A stretch of 5,047 bases of DNA from an uncultured Burkholderiales bacterium (GTDB taxonomy: Bacteria; Pseudomonadota; Gammaproteobacteria; Burkholderiales; Burkholderiaceae_C), in assembly GCA_903856875.1 (NCBI GenBank), contig CAIODE010000279.1, positions 1-5,047 of the forward strand, in the 5' to 3' direction. Position 1 is the first letter of the stretch. Every line of letters begins with the position of its first letter. Position numbers and translations under genes: made by a program. Below, piece after piece: positions 1 through 4,078 of the stretch. Under the pieces are notes generated by a model. It worked only from the letters and a program-made list of their open reading frames with translations, ran no database searches and was not told where the DNA came from.

Positions 1-782
1 ACGCCGAACAGGCGCAATCGCTTGGCATGCAAAGCTTGTAAATCAATGGAGGCGCTCAGTTCGCCGTCCACATAACCCACCATGGCCAGGCGACCTTCAA
101 AGCCTAAGCATCGAATGTCTTCTGCAAAGACAGAACCTCCCACGGTGTTGACCACCAAGTTGACGCCTTGGTTCTGTGTGGCTTTCATCACAGCATCGTG
201 GAAATTGGCTTGCCGTGATTGGATGGCCAAGGTCAAACCTTGGCCTTGAAGTTTGGCCAATTTTTCGGCTGAGCCGGTGGTGCCGATCACTTGCGCACCC
301 AATGCCTTGGCCATTTGCAAGGCGGCCACGCCCACCCCTGAGGTCACACCATTGATCAACACCCATTCACCGGCCTTCAACAGGCCCTGCTCGTGAATGG
401 CGTCGTAGGCCGTGAGGTAGGTCAACGGTATGGCAGCGGCTTCTTCCCAGCCAAGACCATTGGGCACTGGCATGGCCTCGTTTTGCGCCATGATGGCGCG
501 TGGGGCAAATGCGCCAGGGCATCGGCCCATGACGCGATCACCGACCGCAAACGCAGTCACTTGCGCACCGATTTCGATCACAGTGCCAGCCCCTTCTAGA
601 CCCACCGGTTGGGGCACATTGGACTTGCCATGCAAGCCATGACCGACGATGAACTCTCCGCGGTTCAAACTGGCTGCATGCATCTTTATGCGCATGTGTG
701 TGGGTGTGAGCGCAGCCTCGGCACGCTCGACCAGTGAGACCACCACTTGGTCATTCAGGGTTTGAATCGCGTAGGCTTGCAT
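1..782 (-). CDS. Zinc-free MDR-family NAD(P)H oxidoreductase (quinone oxidoreductase-like), C-terminus cut by window edge
   Basis: The 260 visible codons form a medium-chain dehydrogenase/reductase. The N-terminal GroES-like catalytic domain covers about residues 1-120, with AASLNRGEF at 36-44, GLEGAGTVIEIG at 61-72 and GDRV at 81-84. The Rossmann domain follows, with the nucleotide-binding loop NGVTSGVGVAALQMAKALGA at 144-163 and TTGSAEKL at 168-175. I see no Cys/His zinc-ligand pattern, so it belongs with quinone oxidoreductases and related enoyl reductases, probably using NADPH (inference from the SxxK after the second strand). Family members are usually about 320-340 residues, so roughly 60-80 are missing beyond position 1. 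The ATG at 780-782 lies 1 nt after the stop of the receptor gene. An AAGGTGG Shine-Dalgarno (789-795) sits inside that gene's last codons, suggesting translational coupling. It is the third gene of the minus-strand operon. The substrate is unknown; reduction of an enone or enoyl-CoA intermediate is possible. Family call is firm, function uncertain. Confidence 0.88.
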   Translation of the reverse strand, partial: MQAYAIQTLNDQVVVSLVERAEAALTPTHMRIKMHAASLNRGEFIVGHGLHGKSNVPQPVGLEGAGTVIEIGAQVTAFAVGDRVMGRCPGAFAPRAIMAQNEAMPVPNGLGWEEAAAIPLTYLTAYDAIHEQGLLKAGEWVLINGVTSGVGVAALQMAKALGAQVIGTTGSAEKLAKLQGQGLTLAIQSRQANFHDAVMKATQNQGVNLVVNTVGGSVFAEDIRCLGFEGRLAMVGYVDGELSASIDLQALHAKRLRLFG

Positions 783-783
783 G

Positions 784-1746
784 TCAGTCCACCTTGGCCC
801 CAGAGGCCTCAATCAGCTTGCTCCACAAAGGTGCTTCACGCTGGTTTTGCAGGCGGAATTCGTTGGGTGAATTGTTGGGCAAAGGGTCCATTCCTTGCGT
901 GGCCAATTTATCGCGGATGTCTTGACGTTTGAGCACCTTGACCGCCGCATCGAAAATCTTTTTCACATCCTCTGGCGGCGTTTTCATGGGTGCGTACAGC
1001 CCGAATGAAAAGCTGATGTTGTAGTCGGCCAAGCCTGCTTCTTTCATGCCCATGATGTTTGGAATAGCCTCAGAGCGCTCTTGAGTCGTAATGGCCAATG
1101 GGCGCACTCGACCGCCGCGCACTTGCGGCAGAACCACGGGCGAGGTGCCGAAAATAACCTGCGTGTCTCCTGCGATCAAAGACTGCACCGCTGGCGCACC
1201 GCCTTTGAATGGAATGTGCAGCATGTCCGTGCCCGTTACGCTGTTGAACAAAATGCCCGCCAAGTGCGGCGCAGAGCCATTGCCGCTGGAGCCAAAGTTG
1301 AGTTTGTCGGGATTCTTTTTGGCGTAGGCGATCAACTCTTTGATGTTGTTCACAGGCAAGCTGCTGTTGACCGCGACCACCATGGGCCCGTTGCCCAGCA
1401 AGGTGATGGGCTGGAAATCTTTTTCAATGTCGTAGTTCAGTTTTTTGTACAGCGCCTTGTTGATGTAAGGGTTGCTGGCAACCAGCAAGGTATAGCCATC
1501 GGCTGGCGATTTATTCACGACTTCGCTGGCCAAGTTGCCAGCTGCGCCAGGGCGGTTGTCGATCACGGCCGATTGCCCCAGTTCAGCCGCAATGGCTTCG
1601 CCCACAGTTCGCGTTACAAAATCACCCGAGCCTCCTGGCGGATAGCCCACCACGAACTTGATGGGTTTGTTTGGATAAGGCTGTGCATAGACCGAACAGA
1701 CAGCCCATAAGCTTAAAGCGAACAAGCACCAAGAGCGTGATTTCAT
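784..1746 (-). CDS. Bug-family (TctC-like) tripartite tricarboxylate transporter periplasmic receptor
   Basis: This encodes a 320-residue secreted solute-binding protein, the usual Bug/TctC length. Residues 1-21 are a Sec signal peptide: basic start MKSR, hydrophobic core about 6-19, and a VYA site with cleavage probably after Ala21. The mature protein opens with YPNKPIKFVVGYPPGGSGD (24-42), the hallmark Bug ligand-loop region. The second hallmark, VIDNRPGAAGNLASE (61-75) then ADGYTLL (82-88), also matches the family. Bug proteins bind organic acids or amides in the periplasm and deliver them to TctAB-type permeases or signal to regulators. No TctA or TctB gene is visible, so this is an orphan receptor here. 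A longer reading from an ATG at 1836 is open, but it would overlap the crotonase gene by 79 nt and put a basic stretch before the signal peptide. The ATG at 1746 has an ideal AAGGAGA Shine-Dalgarno. It is the middle gene of the operon; the ligand cannot be predicted. Confidence 0.93.
   Translation of the reverse strand: MKSRSWCLFALSLWAVCSVYAQPYPNKPIKFVVGYPPGGSGDFVTRTVGEAIAAELGQSAVIDNRPGAAGNLASEVVNKSPADGYTLLVASNPYINKALYKKLNYDIEKDFQPITLLGNGPMVVAVNSSLPVNNIKELIAYAKKNPDKLNFGSSGNGSAPHLAGILFNSVTGTDMLHIPFKGGAPAVQSLIAGDTQVIFGTSPVVLPQVRGGRVRPLAITTQERSEAIPNIMGMKEAGLADYNISFSFGLYAPMKTPPEDVKKIFDAAVKVLKRQDIRDKLATQGMDPLPNNSPNEFRLQNQREAPLWSKLIEASGAKVD
789..795 (-). promoter_or_regulatory. Shine-Dalgarno AAGGTGG for the MDR oxidoreductase
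   Basis: AAGGTGG lies 6 nt before the ATG at 782, inside the final Lys-Val-Asp codons of the receptor gene. It fixes the oxidoreductase start and implies coupled translation. Confidence 0.7.
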
Positions 1747-1752
1747 GAAGTG

Positions 1753-1759
1753 TCTCCTT
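1753..1759 (-). promoter_or_regulatory. Shine-Dalgarno AAGGAGA that decides the receptor start
   Basis: AAGGAGA lies 6 nt before the ATG at 1746 and overlaps the TAA stop of the crotonase gene (1758-1760). Ribosomes ending the first gene are thus placed to start the second. This supports the start at 1746 over the upstream in-frame ATG at 1836. Confidence 0.8.
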
Positions 1760-2558
1760 ATCGTCCTTGAAATTGAGGTGTGCGTTTTTCGGCGAAAGCT
1801 TTGCGACCTTCTTTGTAATCTTCGCTGGTGAAACAAGCATCCACCATGGCGTTGGCGCCTTTTAAATCACGGTCCTCGGCGTTTTTGCGCAACTCCAGCA
1901 AAGACCGCTTGGCAGCAGCCAATGTCAATGGTGCGTTTTCACACACCATTTTCGCATAGGCACTGGCCACGGCATCAAATTCGTCTACCGCCACGACTTG
2001 CTTGAGCAAGCCGATGCGCAGGGCTTCTTCAGCGCCAAAAATACGCGCGCTGAAAAACAAATCGGCGGTGTTGGCCGTGCCCACAATTTCGGTAAATCGT
2101 TTGACGCCATCGAAGGTATAGCCCAAGCCCAGACGGCCAGCAGGCATGCGGAACTTGCCATCGGCTGCGGCCATGCGCACATCGCAATTGAGGGCGAGGC
2201 CCAAACCACCGCCCATGCAAATGCCGCGAATTTTGGCCAACGTGGGTTTGGGGCAATCGAGCACCGCCGCGTAGCCCGCTTGTGTGGCATCGTTGTAATG
2301 GGTACTGGCGTCACCGTTGCGATGGGTGTTGAATTGCGAAATATCGGCGCCAGAGACAAAAGCTTTGTCACCCGCTCCCTGCAACACAATCAAGCGAACT
2401 TGAGGGTCATCGGTCAAGGCCTTCATCGCCACTGGCAACGCGCACCACATGTCGTAGTTCACGGCATTGAATTTGCTGGGGTTGTTGAAGGTCACGTAGC
2501 CGACGTGGCCTTCCACGTGGTGGTCTAGTCGGCCTGCAGGTTGCGAATTCTCGCTCAT
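1758..2558 (-). CDS. Crotonase-superfamily protein (enoyl-CoA hydratase/isomerase-like) lacking both canonical catalytic Glu residues
   Basis: A 266-residue cytoplasmic crotonase-fold protein, of normal family length. The CoA-binding and first oxyanion-hole segment is KAFVSGADISQF (65-76). The second is KIRGICMGGGLGLALNCDVR (109-128), with Gly117 matching the oxyanion glycine. The C-terminal half includes RLGLGYTFDGVKRF (142-155), ARIFGAEEALRIGLL, and a helical tail about 210-266. Aligned by eye with rat mitochondrial enoyl-CoA hydratase, Glu144 corresponds to Gly120 and Glu164 to Ala140, so both hydration residues are absent. It may therefore be an isomerase, hydrolase or other crotonase rather than a classical hydratase. 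Many proteins with an 'RLGLGY' motif are automatically named enoyl-CoA hydratase. The ATG at 2558 has only a weak purine-rich stretch upstream (AAAGTGA). It heads the three-gene operon, with the receptor starting 11 nt after its TAA. Superfamily is certain, reaction is not. Confidence 0.9.
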   Translation of the reverse strand: MSENSQPAGRLDHHVEGHVGYVTFNNPSKFNAVNYDMWCALPVAMKALTDDPQVRLIVLQGAGDKAFVSGADISQFNTHRNGDASTHYNDATQAGYAAVLDCPKPTLAKIRGICMGGGLGLALNCDVRMAAADGKFRMPAGRLGLGYTFDGVKRFTEIVGTANTADLFFSARIFGAEEALRIGLLKQVVAVDEFDAVASAYAKMVCENAPLTLAAAKRSLLELRKNAEDRDLKGANAMVDACFTSEDYKEGRKAFAEKRTPQFQGR

Positions 2559-2573
2559 GGTCAGATCACTTTC

Positions 2574-2593
2574 TTCAATTGAAATTGCGCAAT
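2574..2593. promoter_or_regulatory. Two abutting perfect 10-bp palindromes, candidate operator
   Basis: TTCAATTGAA (2574-2583) is followed without a gap by ATTGCGCAAT (2584-2593). Each is a perfect palindrome. Across the junction there is also CAATT-GA-AATTG (2576-2587). The block sits 16-35 nt before the crotonase ATG, downstream of the predicted promoter, where a bound repressor could block elongation. The RNA could also fold near the weak ribosome-binding site. That it is a regulator site is inference; no regulator gene is visible in the window. Confidence 0.4.
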
Positions 2594-2601
2594 AGCAACG
2601 G

Positions 2602-2709
2602 TTAATAACTCACCCTGTTCACGATGGCGTGATGGTCTTCGCCCAAGTCGCCTTGGATCAAACTCACCGCACTGGGCGCGAACACAGGAAGGCTGCTTGT
2701 GCGAACCAT
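2602..2709 (-). other. Short ORF of 35 codons, possible gene remnant
   Basis: The frame is open from a TAG at 2743-2745 to a TAA at 2602-2604, with one ATG at 2709 giving 35 residues. The C-terminal part reads SLIQGDLGEDHHAIVNRVSY and uses mostly G/C third positions, so it resembles the tail of a real protein. I do not recognise it. There is no Shine-Dalgarno, and the ATG lies inside the predicted -10 element of the operon promoter, so translation from it is unlikely if that promoter is used. It may be a decayed gene end or chance. Confidence 0.2.
2643..2656 (-). other. Leader hairpin with GNRA tetraloop (CCAAG-GCGA-CTTGG)
   Basis: On the minus strand CCAAG pairs with CTTGG around a GCGA loop, a stable GNRA-type tetraloop, with a further G-U pair possible at the base. 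It would lie about 40-55 nt into the operon leader if transcription starts near 2698. No U-tract follows, so it is not an intrinsic terminator. Its function is unknown. Confidence 0.35.
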
Positions 2710-2733
2710 ATTGTGGCTCAATGAGAATGTCAA
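2705..2733 (-). promoter_or_regulatory. Sigma70-type promoter for the crotonase-receptor-oxidoreductase operon
   Basis: On the minus strand a perfect -35 TTGACA (2733-2728) is followed by a 17-nt spacer and the -10 TATGGT (2710-2705, 4 of 6 matches to TATAAT). Transcription would begin near 2698, giving a leader of about 140 nt before the crotonase ATG. It is the best promoter match seen in the intergenic region and correctly oriented for the operon. Confidence 0.55.
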
Positions 2734-2790
2734 TCGACTTGGCTACTTGAACCTGGAACCAAAGGACTCAGAAGTCAGTCATACAGTAGA

Positions 2791-2847
2791 TGCCCTGTCA
2801 TAGACCCAAGCTGTCTATTGCACCTTGGGAAGTCCACATTCAGGGCA
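2791..2847. repeat. Nested inverted repeats (TGCCCTG/CAGGGCA outside CCCAAG/CTTGGG)
   Basis: The outer arms TGCCCTG (2791-2797) and CAGGGCA (2841-2847) are perfectly complementary over 7 bp. They enclose a second perfect 6-bp pair, CCCAAG (2805-2810) and CTTGGG (2824-2829), with a 13-nt loop. Read on the plus strand, a run of seven T (2860-2866) follows 12 nt after the outer stem. It could be the end of a small RNA, an imperfect terminator or a protein-binding region. The T-run is further from the stem than in a classic intrinsic terminator. Confidence 0.4.
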
Positions 2848-2926
2848 CACTTCGTACTCTTTTTTTCAAAGCGAGTTATCACAGTGTTAACGCCGACAAA
2901 AACTTTAAGCTCAATAGCGGTGTCAC

Positions 2927-2963
2927 TTGAACTCATTATTTCTGCTAGAATTTTTTGAGTCAA
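2927..2963 (+). promoter_or_regulatory. Candidate extended -10 promoter flanked by an inverted repeat
   Basis: TGC-TAGAAT (2943-2951) resembles an extended -10 element, but no good -35 lies 16-18 nt upstream. It is flanked by TTGAACTCA (2927-2935) and TGAGTCAA (2956-2963), which are complementary apart from one bulged A. A regulator bound there would cover the promoter. If used, the formyltransferase mRNA would have a leader of roughly 170 nt. This is a weak call. Confidence 0.25.
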
Positions 2964-3078
2964 CCAACAGCGCGATTTGATTCGCATCGTGAGAACGAAT
3001 TGTTTCCTGTTTGGAGGGTGGCTCCAATCGCAGCGCTTTGGCGTGAAGTGTGCATTGCCATCTAAAAGCGATGTTGGT

Positions 3079-3107
3079 TTTTCAATTTCACTGGCATTTG
3101 GTTTAAT
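3079..3107 (+). promoter_or_regulatory. Candidate promoter close to the formyltransferase gene
   Basis: TTTTCA (3079-3084), a 17-nt spacer and TTTAAT (3102-3107) match sigma70 boxes at 4/6 and 5/6. TGG directly before the -10 fits an extended -10. The start site would be near 3114, leaving a short leader with room for the Shine-Dalgarno. The region is very AT-rich, so chance matches are likely, but position and spacing are right. Confidence 0.35.
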
Positions 3108-3119
3108 TTTTATTTGTCC

Positions 3120-3134
3120 TAAGGAATTATCTTG
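3120..3134 (+). promoter_or_regulatory. Shine-Dalgarno and TTG start of the formyltransferase gene
   Basis: AAGGA (3121-3125) lies 6 nt before a TTG at 3132. A TAA at 3120-3122 is in frame just upstream, so no longer protein is possible. The first downstream ATG is codon 20, which would remove the GQQDFG nucleotide-fold loop. The TTG is therefore the true start. Confidence 0.8.
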
Positions 3135-4052
3135 GCTAGAGTTGCAATTATTGGGCAGCAAGATTTTGGTAAGGCAGTTATTGAGGCCATGATCGCTGAA
3201 GGTCACACCGTGGTTGGTGTTTTTTGTAAGCAAGAAAAACCGAGTGAACGCCCAGATGCTTTGCGAGAGGCGGCGCAGAAACTAGGCATTACTGTGTTTC
3301 AACTGCCAAACTTAAAAGACGATCTGGCAAGACAAGCTATGCAGTCTTTGAATGCCGATATTTGCGTGATGGCCTACGTGCTCCAATTTGTGCCTCAATG
3401 GTTGACCCACATACCAAAGCACGGAACGATTCAATACCACCCCTCTTTGTTGCCTAAGTATCGAGGCCCTTCTTCTATCAATTGGCCTATTGCGATGGGA
3501 GAGAAAGAAACCGGACTGACTGTATTTAGGCCTACGGATGGCTTAGACGAGGGCCCGATTGTTTTACAAAAAACATTTCCTATTGGCGCAGATGCCACTT
3601 TAGGTGAGGTTTATTTTGATGGACTGTTTCCTCTGGGTGTTAAAGCATTGATAGAAGCCACTGACCTGGTTTTAGCTGGAAAGCATTCTGAAATCACTCA
3701 AGATGAAAGCCTCGCTACTTACCAAGGTTGGTTCAAGGAGGCGGAGTCCTGTGTCAATTGGTCAAGCCATATTGACCAGGTCTACAACCTCATTCGCGCA
3801 TGCAACCCCGCCCCAGGTGCTTGGACGCTATTAGGCGAAGAGAAGGTCACTCTTTTCGATTGCAAAAAACATGTTTCACAAAGGTTTGAGCAGGTTAAGG
3901 GAAAACCTGGAACGATCTTGCGGTTAAGTGAGCACTCTTTCGGTATCAATGCTCAAGGTGGACATATTGAAGTGATACGCCTTCGTCCTGCAGGCGGAGG
4001 CAAAATGACAGCTGCAGAATTTATGACTGCTAAGCCAGCGCTTTTTCTTTGA
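3132..4052 (+). CDS. Formyltransferase-family protein, stand-alone 10-formyltetrahydrofolate hydrolase-like (ALDH1L1 N-domain type)
   Basis: A 306-residue cytoplasmic protein of the formyltransferase fold. The N-terminal Rossmann-like catalytic domain spans about residues 1-200: VAIIGQQDFGKAV (4-16), GHTVVGVF (24-31), HGTIQYHPSLLPKYRGPSSI (97-116) and DGLDEGPIVLQK (136-147). His103 in HPSLLP and Asp139 in GLD match the catalytic His and Asp of the family. A C-terminal domain (about 205-306) has CVNW, IRACNPAPGAWT and LRPAGGGKMTAAEF, as in Fmt-type proteins. Compared from memory, the QYHPSLLP, SINW and GAWT features sit closer to the N-terminal hydrolase domain of ALDH1L1 than to methionyl-tRNA formyltransferase, which has Asn where this has Gln101. 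The likely reaction is hydrolysis of 10-formyl-THF to THF and formate, or formyl transfer to an unknown acceptor. It is not PurU: no N-terminal ACT domain. It converges on a formate dehydrogenase gene 26 nt away. GC is lower than in the left operon. Confidence 0.85.
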   Translation: MARVAIIGQQDFGKAVIEAMIAEGHTVVGVFCKQEKPSERPDALREAAQKLGITVFQLPNLKDDLARQAMQSLNADICVMAYVLQFVPQWLTHIPKHGTIQYHPSLLPKYRGPSSINWPIAMGEKETGLTVFRPTDGLDEGPIVLQKTFPIGADATLGEVYFDGLFPLGVKALIEATDLVLAGKHSEITQDESLATYQGWFKEAESCVNWSSHIDQVYNLIRACNPAPGAWTLLGEEKVTLFDCKKHVSQRFEQVKGKPGTILRLSEHSFGINAQGGHIEVIRLRPAGGGKMTAAEFMTAKPALFL

Positions 4053-4078
4053 TTTTTTCTCAGCACATTTGAGTTGAT

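Larger units (their letters stand above)
2559..3131. other. Divergent intergenic region between the crotonase operon and the formyltransferase gene
   Basis: These 573 bases hold no convincing gene. The part nearest the crotonase gene (to about 2760) has balanced base composition. From about 2850 the sequence becomes clearly AT-rich, with T-runs at 2860-2866 and 2951-2956. It carries a good minus-strand sigma70-type promoter, two weaker plus-strand promoter candidates and several inverted repeats, listed separately. A minus-strand reading frame covering 2775-3233 is open but overlaps the formyltransferase start and shows no recognisable motif. I see no tRNA, no known riboswitch consensus and no insertion sequence. 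Confidence 0.75.

Noticed and set aside
393..932. Several short plus-strand open frames
   Set aside because: They lie antisense to the MDR oxidoreductase and the end of the receptor gene, both of which show continuous family motifs.
1081..1710. A 209-codon plus-strand open frame
   Set aside because: It is wholly antisense to the well-supported Bug receptor gene, has no recognisable motif and arises from the high third-position GC of that gene.
1747..1836. Longer N-terminus for the Bug receptor from an ATG at 1836
   Set aside because: It would overlap the crotonase gene, place 30 mostly basic residues before the signal peptide and ignore the ideal Shine-Dalgarno before 1746.
1998..2528. A 176-codon plus-strand open frame
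   Set aside because: It is antisense to the crotonase gene, whose motifs are complete and in frame. Its composition is that of a shadow frame.
2950..3120. A known riboswitch (THF, glycine or ZTP type) upstream of the formyltransferase gene
   Set aside because: A folate-linked riboswitch would be logical here, but I could not match the conserved core of any of these classes. Only unassigned hairpins are visible.
2775..3233. A 152-codon minus-strand open frame in the intergenic region
   Set aside because: It overlaps the formyltransferase start by about 100 nt, has no known motif, and lies in AT-rich DNA that also carries promoter-like and repeat structure. Coding is not supported.
4053..4078. 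Intrinsic terminator between the two convergent genes
   Set aside because: The only pairing is a 4-bp CTCA/TGAG with a 7-nt loop, and the T6 run lies before it rather than after it on the plus strand, so it does not fit a terminator for either gene.
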